This document shows, one piece after another, positions 35,159-45,066 of a stretch of 64,000 nt of DNA (position 1 is its first letter; each line of letters begins with the position of its first letter). The stretch is from assembly GCF_001761485.1 (NCBI RefSeq), contig NC_090771.1, forward strand, positions 1,054,001-1,118,000. Direction: 5' to 3'. Under the pieces are notes generated by a model. That model made no database searches, was not told where the DNA came from, and was given only the letters and a program-made list of their open reading frames with translations. This DNA comes from Yarrowia lipolytica. Lineage: Eukaryota > Ascomycota > Dipodascomycetes > Dipodascales. The position numbers and the translations under genes are program-made.

Positions 35159-36394
35159 ATGGTAGTCATCGAAGGAATCAAATACGCATGCGAACGATGC
35201 ATCCGCGGCCACCGAGTGTCGTCGTGCACACACACCCAACAGCCGTTGATCCGGATCAAGCCCAAGGGACGACCCGCTACCCAGTGTCTGCATTGTCGAG
35301 AGGCCCGCAAAAACAAGGCACTCCACGTCAAGTGCAAATGTGGCTCCTCGTCCAGTAAACACGCCGCCACCTGCCCCTGCTACTCGGGCGGAGGCTGCAT
35401 CTGCACCAACAAACACCCCCAGGTGCTGCCTCCCAACTCCACCACCACTGGCGCCAACGGCTGCATCGTTATCAACAAGGCCGTCCTCGACGAGGGCTCC
35501 CAGCAGCAGGCCCAGCAGGCTCAGCAGCAGTCGCAGTCTCAGCAGGCCCAGCAGCAGCAGCAGCAGCCCCAGCCCCAGGCTTCTCCCATCCTGCAACAGC
35601 CCCAGATGCCCACACCCGTGCACACTACTAACGTGACCACACCTCCCGTGGCCACGCCGACACACTCGCACCGGGCCCTGTCGACCACACCATCGTTATC
35701 TCCTCAACCACAATCGCCCCACTCACCGGAGAGCGCCCTCAAGTCGGTCAACTTCTTGGGCCGAACAAACTCGTCGTCATCCCTGTCGTCGTTGCACTCG
35801 GGCCGAAACAAGAACCGGATCGAAAAGGTGCGACCTTCGCATAACTCGCTGAGTGCCGCCTCCCAGCTGGCCAACTCGCCGTCATCGCCGTTCTACGCCG
35901 TGACGCCACCCGCCTGGGTCGACTCCCCCACCCTGGTGCCTACCGGTGCCCTCGACGCCTCGTACCTCCAGATCCTCAACGATGACCTTTCGTCGCCGCT
36001 GCTGGACTCGGACGTGTTCTCGTCGCTTGACATGGAGCCCGTGGCGCATTCCAACAACAACCACGGAGGCATCCCTACCGGCGGCTCTCGTGCCCTCGCA
36101 TCTACAGACATTAACTTTGACCGGTTCGAGTCCACCTCGCCGTCGTCGATTCTGTCGTCGTGGAACCTTTGGGGTGGTGTCGGTGGCAGTGATGCGCCCG
36201 AGATGAGCGTGGCTGCCAACCCGTCGGCATCGGCATCGGCCTCCAGCATCCAGACCCCTCCCAGCAGCAACGCCACGCCGGAGTGGGTCCAGGGCCAGCA
36301 ACAGCCTTGCTCGGTGTCCCCGGCAGACGTCATGCTGCCTTTCAAGAGGGATGATCAGGAGAGCGTGTTTTTGACGGAGCCGTTGTATCTTTAG
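35159..36394 (+). CDS. CRF1: Copper-fist transcription factor (copper resistance factor)
   Basis: Encodes 411 residues. The N-terminal copper-fist module is clear: CERC (Cys11, Cys14), Cys23 and His25 form the zinc site, followed by the minor-groove motif KGRP (36-39). Next comes a Cys-rich copper-cluster stretch (VKCKCGSS..., CPCYSGGGCIC, about 60-80), as in Ace1, Amt1 and Mac1. The rest is disordered: Gln/Pro-rich at about 115-150, then Ser-rich, with an acidic and hydrophobic segment near 265-290 that could activate transcription. The family binds DNA in the nucleus when copper-loaded and switches on metallothionein or transport genes. Yarrowia CRF1 is known to give copper and cadmium resistance, and I recall a similar length, so I use that symbol. 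The frame is open upstream, but the copper fist always begins at this Met (MVVIEGIKYACERC). Confidence 0.9.
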   Translation: MVVIEGIKYACERCIRGHRVSSCTHTQQPLIRIKPKGRPATQCLHCREARKNKALHVKCKCGSSSSKHAATCPCYSGGGCICTNKHPQVLPPNSTTTGANGCIVINKAVLDEGSQQQAQQAQQQSQSQQAQQQQQQPQPQASPILQQPQMPTPVHTTNVTTPPVATPTHSHRALSTTPSLSPQPQSPHSPESALKSVNFLGRTNSSSSLSSLHSGRNKNRIEKVRPSHNSLSAASQLANSPSSPFYAVTPPAWVDSPTLVPTGALDASYLQILNDDLSSPLLDSDVFSSLDMEPVAHSNNNHGGIPTGGSRALASTDINFDRFESTSPSSILSSWNLWGGVGGSDAPEMSVAANPSASASASSIQTPPSSNATPEWVQGQQQPCSVSPADVMLPFKRDDQESVFLTEPLYL

Positions 36395-36607
36395 AACAAC
36401 TAGAGAGATACCAACCGCCAATTTCGCCACTAACACCTGCACCCGCACTCACCCAGCTCTCCTGTCTAGCTAGCTTCTGCATTATTTATACATACATTCA
36501 ATGATTTGTTTTTAACCCCACCTCATTTTTGTTCTTGTCACGTTTCCGTGATCTAGAATCTGATGCTTGATTTCTTTGAAAGACGGTATTTGGATTACAG
36601 ATGTCGG

Positions 36608-36613
<6 letters not shown>

Positions 36614-36647
<34 letters not shown>
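36614..36647. repeat. Run of 34 T
   Basis: An uninterrupted poly-T of 34 nt about 220 bp after the CRF1 stop, in a longer T-rich tract. Its exact length may be a sequencing artefact. Confidence 0.9.
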
Positions 36648-39228
36648 CTCATTATTCATAATTTAGTTTTCTTTTGGTTTTCCCCTTTTTTATTCTCTTT
36701 TTTCTTTTTTTTTGTGCATATTTCATTTTACTCGGTTCATCATCTCAGCATCTTCTACTGTACTGTTTGTCTTATTTATTTTTGCATCTGTGATTCCACC
36801 ACCGTCGTCTGCTCTGTAGTGTACAATGGCTTACGTAATTGTGACCCCGAGACGTTCGATTTCGGGTCTTTTCTTCTCTTCTATATAGGTCCAACAAAAG
36901 CGGCGATAATTTTGTGCCAATAAACGACTTTCAAATCAGAATCATTTTCTTTTTTAATTTTTTTAATTTTTTAATTTTTTTAATTTTTTTTTCTATCAAA
37001 AAAATCCGATTCCTTTAATCATACTTTTTTTTTATTTTTTTAAAATTTTTAAATGGAAAAAATTATGCAGGTTGCAGACCCGCCTGAGTATGTACAAGTA
37101 TGTGGGTATGTGCCGAGACACGGAGCGTCTGTCTACACAAAGAAGGAGTGCATGGAGACACACGGTAGCAGATTGCTCCGTTACAGGCGGCAGCAGTGGG
37201 ATTTGTCATCGTTTGTTTGGAGCAAAAAACTTGTCCATCAAGTGTCATGTTTGGTTGGATCTTACCCCAACTCTGGATCGCGAGCTCCAAATCAGACACC
37301 GGTTTGACGACTGCGCTCGTGATGCTTGTGCGAATCTTGCGGTGCCGATTTTAACGGTCTAGCGCCGCCCCCACGTCCTACAAGTCCCACCTCGGCATGT
37401 CTGCCTTGTCAATGTAACCGTTGCACCATCTGAGACTACTGTATCGGCACTGTAGAGAGATACATAGCAAGAGATTCAACGGTCGATGTGACCCTGGGCT
37501 GGGCCGAGGCTGGCTGGGTTGGTGGTGGTTCTCTAGCCGTATTACCACTCCAGCGACGGCTGGCCGGAGGAACTACGGACATCATGTCCGATCACTCTCA
37601 CCCTCACTACCACCGCCTACTCAGCGGATATAGCTTAATTTTCCGCCAGCGACGGAAGGAATCGTCTGGATCACGTGATCCAGCCCCTCTCCACACGATC
37701 CGATGTCACCGATGGATCCGCCGTGTCCGGATTTCTTGCGGGTGCGTTTTTCAGCGTCCGGTCGGCTCTACAGCTCTCTACAGCTGTCCACGTGCTTGGT
37801 GCAGCGAGAGGAGACAGTAGGGTCAGACAAACGAGGCCCTCAGAGGTCGAAACATGACGCTCATTTGGGCTGTAGAGGTTAGATTTTCGAGCGGAGAAGG
37901 TCAATCTGAAGCCTGGCACGCCATGAGTTCAAAGGTGGTCTTATTTTCCCATCAAACCGACCACATCTTCCTCTAACGGCCGCTATGTCCGGTCCCCCAA
38001 ATAACCCCAATTTTATTTTGTTTTTTCTGTCATTCAGCAAAATCTGTACCCTGACGTAGCCGTGGAGCTCACACACGGACGTTAGATACAGCTGTGCATG
38101 GTGACCAGTGGTAGTCCGTCTTTGTGACCCACTGGTACGCCCGACTCCACACTGTTTGGGTTTGGCACTAGGTTCCAGCGGATACGGATCGGAGAATATA
38201 ATCCGAGGGGGGCCAGGGGGCGGCAGGGGCGGCTGGGGGCGCGGCAGGAAGCAGGTCTCCGATTTCGGATTTTGAAAGATTGGGGGGTATCACGTGATTG
38301 CGAGGAGCATTTCTGCGGTGTCGGATTTCCAATCTGACGTTTAGTCAGCGAGTTGGGTCCTGTGACAGTGGCAGTAGGCGCGCCGCACAACCACCATCTT
38401 TCTGTTCCGATGCGGGTGTCGATTTTGGGTCAAGCGTCAGTCCATGCACGATTTTTTCGGGTTTACGGGATTTTGTTTTGGGGCTCCTGGGGGCGATTTT
38501 GTGGGTGGAAACGGACTGCGAAAGCGCCAGGCTGTTCTCCGAGGCCTGCGGCGCATTTTCCGAGTCTTCCGCGCGCGATCGGACCGCTATTCGTCCAGTT
38601 GGCGACAACATTAGACAAAAACTCATATCCCTTATTAGCCCAACCGTTGGCGGACAAAGCAAACCCAAAGGCCAAAATGCAGTCCAAGATACATGATCCA
38701 GTTGTGTCAGGACAAAGCACAAAAAAACAAAAGAGAGAGGCAATCGGAGAAGATGATGACGGACGGCTGTGGAGCATGGTCGCTCGTACACTGTCGGAGA
38801 GTATCCGCTGAGAGACTACCTGCTCGGAGACTTATTTTGTGTTTCCAGCACAGTCAGAGCCGGTCACCGTGCGTCATGCCTGCAGGAGTCGAAGGGATGG
38901 GGAGGGGATGAGATTCGGGCTGAGATTGGGGTTGATTTATCGGTTGAACGTGTTTGGTTATCTCCGTGTTCCGCTATCTCCAATTGGTGCTGTGTTAGTT
39001 GGTTACTAATCGCTACCTACTGTTTAGTGCACTTAGTTGCCTTGTCGGAGAGAGTCAAACTTCCGGCTGTTGACATACTACCGGCTCTGTCTATCGAATT
39101 CAATTGCGGTTTGGCCTGCACAGAGTCAGACAAGCCACTGCCGCCAGGAGTGTCATGAGCCCCTTGCAGGACTGGAGGTAGAGATCGGAGGTCAGAGGTC
39201 GGTCGGACCAAAGTCTGAGCCAGAAGTC

Positions 39229-39268
39229 TGAGTCAGAGTCAGAGTCAGAGTCAGAGTCAGAGTCAGTG
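39229..39268. repeat. Hexamer tandem repeat (GAGTCA)
   Basis: Five to six contiguous GAGTCA hexamers, followed at 39290-39375 by degenerate GACTGTTGGAG repeats. Confidence 0.9.
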
Positions 39269-39452
39269 TCAGAGATCTCGTCTCGGTCTGGACTGTTGGG
39301 CTGTTGGAGCGGTGGACTGTTGGAGTGGTGACTGTTGGAGCGCTGGGCTGTTCTGTGGTGACTGTTGGAGTGATACTCTTACTCACTCTCTCACCCACTC
39401 TCACCCTCACTCACATTAAACCCCACCTACTCTAGTATTTCTAGCCGCTGAG

Positions 39453-39570
39453 CCGCTTGGTTCACCTGCCGATTCACCGCTTGGTTCACCTGCTGATTCA
39501 CCGCTTGGTTCACCTGTCGAACTCGCCGCTTGGTTCACACTCCGCGCTTCACACTCCGCGCTTGGTTCAC
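39453..39570. repeat. 24-bp tandem units (CCGCTTGGTTCACCTGCNGA)
   Basis: Three 24-25-bp units followed by two shorter derivatives ending in CGCTTGGTTCAC. No reading frame is kept. Confidence 0.88.
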
Positions 39571-39830
39571 TGGTCTAGCTTCGAGCTTCGCTACTCTTAC
39601 TCATGCACTTGCCTCACTCTCACTCTTACTCTTCGAGCCGTCTGACTTGACAATAAAAACATGGTTCAGCTCTGCCAGCTGATGGCGCACTCTCTACAGC
39701 GCTGGCCGGCTTTTACAACCGCACGGCTTGTACTGAAATGGCACTAGCTACTTGTAGTCTGGTGCGACTCGAATAGTACCAAAAGCTGGCTCCATCTCCA
39801 CCAACTGAGTCATGGAAAGACCTCCGAGCG

Positions 39831-39850
39831 CACGTGACTAGTCATGTGAC
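39831..39850. promoter_or_regulatory. Paired E-box near-palindrome (copy 5)
   Basis: CACGTGACTAGTCATGTGAC, cores at 39831 and 39843, identical over 20 bp to copy 3 at 14377. It lies 181 bp upstream of a single CACGTG (about 40017) that sits directly before the small ORF at 40031. Confidence 0.55.
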
Positions 39851-40030
39851 CAACACCACCCCGACCGGACCCCCCAACCGCCCGACTGCCCGAAACTCCG
39901 ACACTGACCCGTATTCAAATAACCGTACACCACGTACTGTACAAGGGATCGTCTGAAACAGGCAAATTCTGGCCCGGCTAGACTCGAGGCGCGCCGTTTG
40001 GCCCTTAGGGCCGATCACGTGACCCGGAAC

Positions 40031-40276
40031 ATGGCCGACAAGCAAGATTTAACAGCCGATGCGATGATTGAAGATGTCTTGTTTTTGTTATCGACAGCAG
40101 ACCAAACTGTACAACCAACCAGTGGATGTGAACTTTTTATCGCTGCATCAGAGACAGTGAGAGCTGCGATAGGCGGCCTGGCCAGCGGTCAAAGAGGCAT
40201 CTGGCCATTTTTCAGTGTCTTTTCCAAGTCCGTGAAACGAGCTGGGGCTCTCCCTGATATTCCGTGTGCCTGGTAG
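40031..40276 (+). CDS. Doubtful small ORF, 81 residues, unrecognised
   Basis: The frame MADKQDLTADAMIEDVLFLL... reads 81 codons and then stops. Its first 40 residues have the balanced, acidic-hydrophobic composition of a real helix-rich protein, and the ATG lies 10 bp after a CACGTGAC box. I recognise no family and see no partner gene. It could be a small protein, a first exon, or chance. A retroelement-like fossil begins about 120 bp further on. Confidence 0.25.
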   Translation: MADKQDLTADAMIEDVLFLLSTADQTVQPTSGCELFIAASETVRAAIGGLASGQRGIWPFFSVFSKSVKRAGALPDIPCAW

Positions 40277-40399
40277 ACGCATAGGGGACAGAAGGGTTTC
40301 TAGAATCTCCAATACGTCCCGTAATTAACAAGAGATCAAGTTTGGGGGTCTGTGAATGGTTGACCTTGCTGTTTCTAAACGGGTGGGTTCAATACCGTC

Positions 40400-40705
40400 G
40401 TTTTGGTTCTTTTGCCGACCCTTGTACAAGTACTGCACTGGTATCAGACCAGTAATCTGAACAAGACACCATCAGAAGTACCCCCTCAGCTATACGAACT
40501 TCTCCACGGGGTTCTAAAGGTCACGTGACACACACACACACACACACACACACGGACACACCACCTGTCCCCCCTTCCTCCTCCACTAAAACTCAGCCCA
40601 TTATCTTCCCCTCTGGCTGACACTCTAAGCCCGATATACTGTGTCTGCACAGCTCAAATAAACGAGAAACTAAAGACCAGCAATCTTTGGCGCCTCGTGC
40701 GGGTC
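40400..40705 (+). mobile_element. Probable LTR-retroelement fossil (LTR end plus primer-binding-site-like stretch)
   Basis: The right end resembles an LTR with its primer-binding site: a TATA-like GATATAC (about 40633), an AATAAA (about 40659), an end in CA at about 40692, and then TTTGGCGCCTCGTGCGGG, which fits the TGGCGCC-type primer-binding sites of Ty3/gypsy-like elements. No gag or pol coding follows, so it is a broken remnant or a solo LTR. The left boundary is uncertain. An AC microsatellite and a CACGTG box lie within it. Age cannot be judged without a second copy. Confidence 0.3.
40528..40553. repeat. (AC)13 microsatellite
   Basis: Thirteen perfect AC dinucleotides directly after a TCACGTG box. 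Confidence 0.97.
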
Positions 40706-41399
40706 GTGTGGGCTCGTTTTGCACTCTATTTTCTGTTTACTCATTGTGCTAGTAGCGGCGCGGAGGACGATCCCGGGGATGTTGGAGTTTTGGTGTTCCA
40801 CGAAAGCCCAACTCGAGTCCCTCAGGGGGGGGAGGGAAGGGTGTTTGGGTCACGTGTCCCATACAAAAGGGGCGACAAGAGGCCCGTATTTGAATTTCCC
40901 GGGTCTAGGACTTGTTGGTCCATTTCTGGGCATTTGGAAGATTTTTTATTTTATTTTTGACCCCCCAAAAAAGGACAAGCTCCAGGGTTCAACTGGTTTG
41001 TCGTTTATTTACCAAGTTTGAAAAAGTGGGGGAAAATACACAGATGGCGGAGGAGAATTTTGTAAAATCTGGAAAAACCACGGAAAACATCCAGTTACGT
41101 GACTGGAATTGTTCCGCATTTTCCCGGAGTTTGCAAAAATTCATTGCCCTTTTCTCCGTCTCTCTCTCAGTAACTCACAGCATGCAGTAGTGTGTGTGTA
41201 TGATTTGCCCGATGTGCATGGAGATGCATTAAGGGATGGAAGTAATTATTATTGTGTTTGGATTGTGTTCGCCAGTGTCAACTGATGACATTAGAATTGG
41301 TGCTAGTGAGATGGGCATTGGCCAACGGGGTTAGGTCACGTGACGGGGATCAGTGGGGAGTGTGTGTGGAGTTTTTGGGGTGAATTAATCGAGTCTGGA

Positions 41400-41471
41400 G
41401 GTAGTTTGGTGGTTCTTGGTAGTTTGGTGGTTCTTGGTAGTTTGGTGGTTCTTGATAGTTTGGTGGTACTT
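41400..41471. repeat. 18-bp tandem units (GGTAGTTTGGTGGTTCTT), four copies
   Basis: Three perfect units and one with two changes. The length is a multiple of three, so the minus strand reads a Gln-Glu-Pro-Pro-Asn-Tyr repeat within an open frame of 75 codons (41350-41577), but nothing else supports a gene. Confidence 0.93.
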
Positions 41472-43278
41472 GGTACTTTAGTTGGATGTTACCTTTTTTT
41501 GTATTTTTTATAATAACATTGTCAAGTAATTCTGCCTGTTTCAAGTATAGCCAAGTATCTATGGTCAACGAAATCAAAGTACGTCAGAAGAGTTTTATGG
41601 CTATATACACTAATTTCGAGTTTATAATCGGATTATACCGACGACGGCGAGTACTCCAACGTTTCCCACTTGTCAACGGCTCTCTCCATACGTCTGTTGA
41701 TGTCTCTGTTGGTCTGCTGATGTGCAACCTCCATAGTTGCCATTTCAGGCGTGTACGAACACATTCCAACCACCTGGTGTTGATCAAAACACTTTAATGG
41801 ACCTTCCCCCCTGATTTTCCAACCTTCAATGGTTCTTCTCATCACTAATACTATGAATTCTGGACCTGTTTCCATTTATAACCTCCAAGCGCGCAGTCAA
41901 TACAGCACTACGGTAGCCGAGGTGTTATGATGATGGTCATAAAATCCATAAATGACGTTCAAATATACCGTTGCTCGCTACAGTTTGCCTACATTACCGC
42001 CACACAAGCTCGGACAGCCTCGCTAAGGCAATCTGTTGCTAGACTGAAGGTTGCGAGACACACCCAATCGGCGGTCCATTGGCGGTTTACAGGGGATCTT
42101 TTGTCCGTTATTATCGATGTCTGCTCCTAGATCTTGCTACTTGCCCTCGAAGAGCTACAGACCGAGTCAGACCTGCGAGAGTCAACTTCCAAAGCGCAAT
42201 GGAGTTGTAGAGCGACTCTGACGGAGATAGAGAGACACCAGGCTGGGCCGCAGATGCCTCTCTGACCCGGAAGAGGTAATGAATGTCTCTGTTTGACTAG
42301 AGAGCCGTCTGGTGAGTTTCCATTGACCGAGACACATCTCACCGCCAAACCAGAGCCCTGCTTGTATCAGCCTCGCCCAGATACGATACTGGATCCTGTT
42401 ATGAGACCTTTCTCCTAAGCTAAGCCCAAGCAGACTTCAAGAATGAACATGAACTTGAGCCAGGGAGGGCCAAAGAGAAAGATATGCCGACACTCTTCCA
42501 ATTTCGATAATATGCAGCCCAAAAACCAGGGTCTGGGCTGACATCTCGGTCCAACTTCTGATACAGAAGCGCAATGAAGACGAAATTACCACCAATGATA
42601 GCAGCCAAACGCTCCAAACCCATTCGTGTACTCCACATTCCAATAGCTCCTCTACAACTCTCTACAACTCTCTAAAAGTAGTGCTGTCATCCATCTGAGC
42701 AACCAACGTCAACGAGTCAACGAACAGACGCACCAGAAACATCGGTGACTCTCAGTCAATGTCTACACACACCCCTCACTCCCCCTGATCAACACTCCAC
42801 CGAAATTCAACCCTTATCTCTGCTCGCTTTAATCACTCTAAAACCTCACATGCATTGAAGCCCTACAACTGAAACATCTCTGGACCCGTAACCTCCGCAC
42901 CTGTGGACCCATCAAGCTGAATATTGAACCTGTCATTTTGAGCCACTATAGTGTCCACCACACCAACTTACACCCGCCCCACCTCCTCTAGCCACCATTC
43001 TATCGTCATATCCTCCCCGCAAGCTAAAGTAATAACGCAACACTAATCAGCCGTACAGTGTACTTGTACCTGAACCATACTGGAGACTGTTGTAGACACT
43101 TACAGTAGCAAAAAAGACTTAATCTCATACACTTAATACTATGTACGAGTTCCTGAACTCCTCGATATAGTCGAGTTCCTCAGTATGCCCAAGATGCCTC
43201 AGTAATCCACAGGAACACAACATTGAGGTCCTGTGTACCCGTAGACCATCCATCGACTCATCCACGAGAATAGCCAAC

Positions 43279-45066
43279 TTACTGCCTCTTCAACGGACTC
43301 GGTCGCATGACCCGATCCACCTCCCATGCACTCTTGGTATTCGGCGTGTGGAACGACGAAAACTGATTGTTCCTCATGGGAGTCTGAGGAGCAGCAGAAG
43401 ACGAGGGCCGCGAAACCGAGGCTGACACGTGACCAAAAGACGGCCCGGGACCAGTCAGATGACCCTGACCAACATTGTGATGCAGCACGTGACCTCGGCC
43501 TATACTGCTAGACACAGGGACCCCAACCCGTCCGCCTCTCCTACCGCCAAGAACCACAGGAGTATCGGGCGCTATGGGTCTGGACATTGTACGCTGAGAC
43601 TCCACCGCCGGGACAGACTGCTCATAATCTGAAGCACGTGACTCGTCTCGGAGATACAGATTAAGACGCTCATCTGTGATTTCAAGGGCGGACTTTTGGT
43701 CATTGGACTGGAGAGCCAGAAGACGAATGAGATACTCCAGCAGAGAAATGGAGACCCGTGACTCTGAGTCGATGGACAAGCCGTCCAGCTGCTGCGAGAG
43801 CGACGTCACGTGGTGGTGGTCACGTGCGCCCTCGTACTTGGAAAAGTCGCGCGACCGCAGAAAGTCTCGAGGATTGTCATAGTCACGTGGCGGACCACCG
43901 CCCTCCCGTTTCACAGGCGACTCAAATACACGTGACTTGCCGGGGGTGTCCTCGGTGACGCTCATATCAAACGAGTTGTCAACATCATACTCCTCAAACT
44001 CCTCGGACTCCTCCTCTTCCTCCACGTCACGTGACCAGCTCTCGATTGCCAGCCACGTGACTTTTTCCTCCGGGTCTTCCTCATCCTTGTGCCCATCTTC
44101 CTCTTCTTCCTTTTCCAAATCGGCCTCGTTAATTTTGACTACCAGGACTGGACTTTTGGAGTCTTCGATTTCCAACAGCTTTCCAGAGGCTGAGAAAAAC
44201 AAACGGGTGATTTTGGACACATCAATGGTGCTGACTCGCGGCTGGTCATCGTGGTAACGGCCGTCGTTGAAGTTTTCCTCTAGTTTCAGGTAGTAGGAGT
44301 ACTTTTTGTTGGTCTGGAAGAGCGACAGTGTTGCTCTGGCCATGTCTTCTTTCCATGCTATTTGTGTCGACGAGGAGAAGGTTGTGTATGTGGTAATTGA
44401 GAAGGTGGGTCCTATTTGGATGTCGTGGTGAGACAGGTCTGCGGTATTTGAGCGACCGGTCTGGGCTGGTTCAGTGTTATTTAAATCCGGTTTCAAAGTA
44501 GGAATGGATCCCAGGGCGCTGGAATTTGCGGCACGTGATACATCTCTCCGGGTGTCCCATTCTCTTTCGGCTTGTCTGACGTAATCCATTGCCTGCAATA
44601 GTCTCGCTGGAGACACGTTACTGGGCAGGTCTGAGCTCAGACAGGCGCCGGAGGTGGTCAAGGCGAGCTGAATCAGCGGAATTGCCTCTTCGACCCGTTT
44701 CAGCAGCAGATCCATCGCTTCCGTGACCCTCGCCACCGACACAGAAGCGTCCTCCATGCTCTGGTCCATGTCTTGTTGGAACTCCACAATGTCGTTCTTG
44801 AGCTCGCGGGTCAGCGCCACCGTAGTGCTCAACGAGGTATTTCCTCGGGCTGAGATCAGCTGGATCAGATCAATTGCCGGCGAGATGATGAGAATCTTGG
44901 TTTCCAGCCGCTGTCGTGTCTTTTCCAGTCCCTTGCGGTCCTCTGGCGGAACTTTTTCCATAAACTTTTTGACCGTCTTCACGGCGTAATGGGTGGCCAG
45001 CGAGTAGCCGCCACGGGTGGCAAACGAGACTGCCGTGGCGCCCGCCTGAGCAAGTAGCCATTCCAT
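43279..45066 (-). CDS. YRB30: YRB30-type RanGTP-binding protein
   Basis: Encodes 595 residues. The N-terminal 200 match the fungal Ran-binding (Yrb30) family: a start of the type MEWLLAQAGATAVSFATRGG, then LETKILIISPAIDLIQLISA (about 58-77) and a helical region to about 160. A beta-rich part follows (about 215-345), including FSITTYTTFSSSTQIAWKED and LFFSASGKLLEIEDSKSPVL. The middle (about 345-385) is very acidic. The C-terminal 200 residues are disordered and rich in Ser, Arg, Asp, Gly and His. Yrb30 binds Ran-GTP and counteracts RanGAP stimulation in the cytosol; yeast Yrb30 is shorter (about 440), the excess here being the disordered tail. The tail-coding part holds nine CACGTG boxes within about 630 bp, a remarkable density. 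The upstream open frame is longer, but the family begins at this Met. Confidence 0.8.
   Translation of the reverse strand: MEWLLAQAGATAVSFATRGGYSLATHYAVKTVKKFMEKVPPEDRKGLEKTRQRLETKILIISPAIDLIQLISARGNTSLSTTVALTRELKNDIVEFQQDMDQSMEDASVSVARVTEAMDLLLKRVEEAIPLIQLALTTSGACLSSDLPSNVSPARLLQAMDYVRQAEREWDTRRDVSRAANSSALGSIPTLKPDLNNTEPAQTGRSNTADLSHHDIQIGPTFSITTYTTFSSSTQIAWKEDMARATLSLFQTNKKYSYYLKLEENFNDGRYHDDQPRVSTIDVSKITRLFFSASGKLLEIEDSKSPVLVVKINEADLEKEEEEDGHKDEEDPEEKVTWLAIESWSRDVEEEEESEEFEEYDVDNSFDMSVTEDTPGKSRVFESPVKREGGGPPRDYDNPRDFLRSRDFSKYEGARDHHHVTSLSQQLDGLSIDSESRVSISLLEYLIRLLALQSNDQKSALEITDERLNLYLRDESRASDYEQSVPAVESQRTMSRPIAPDTPVVLGGRRGGRVGVPVSSSIGRGHVLHHNVGQGHLTGPGPSFGHVSASVSRPSSSAAPQTPMRNNQFSSFHTPNTKSAWEVDRVMRPSPLKRQ

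Larger units (their letters stand above)
36395..43278. other. Gene-poor region between CRF1 and the YRB30-type gene
   Basis: Starts with the CRF1 3' region and a 34-nt T run. Small repeats lie at 39229-39268, 39453-39570, 40528-40553 and 41400-41471. A doubtful small ORF sits at 40031-40276 and a probable LTR-element fossil at about 40400-40700. The 38.3-38.8 kb part has overlapping open frames on both strands without recognisable motifs. 42651-42675 holds two and a half decamers of CTCTACAACT. Confidence 0.4.

Noticed and set aside
38345-38791. Overlapping 130-150-codon frames on both strands
   Set aside because: Several frames are open at once and none shows family features, which points to base composition rather than coding.
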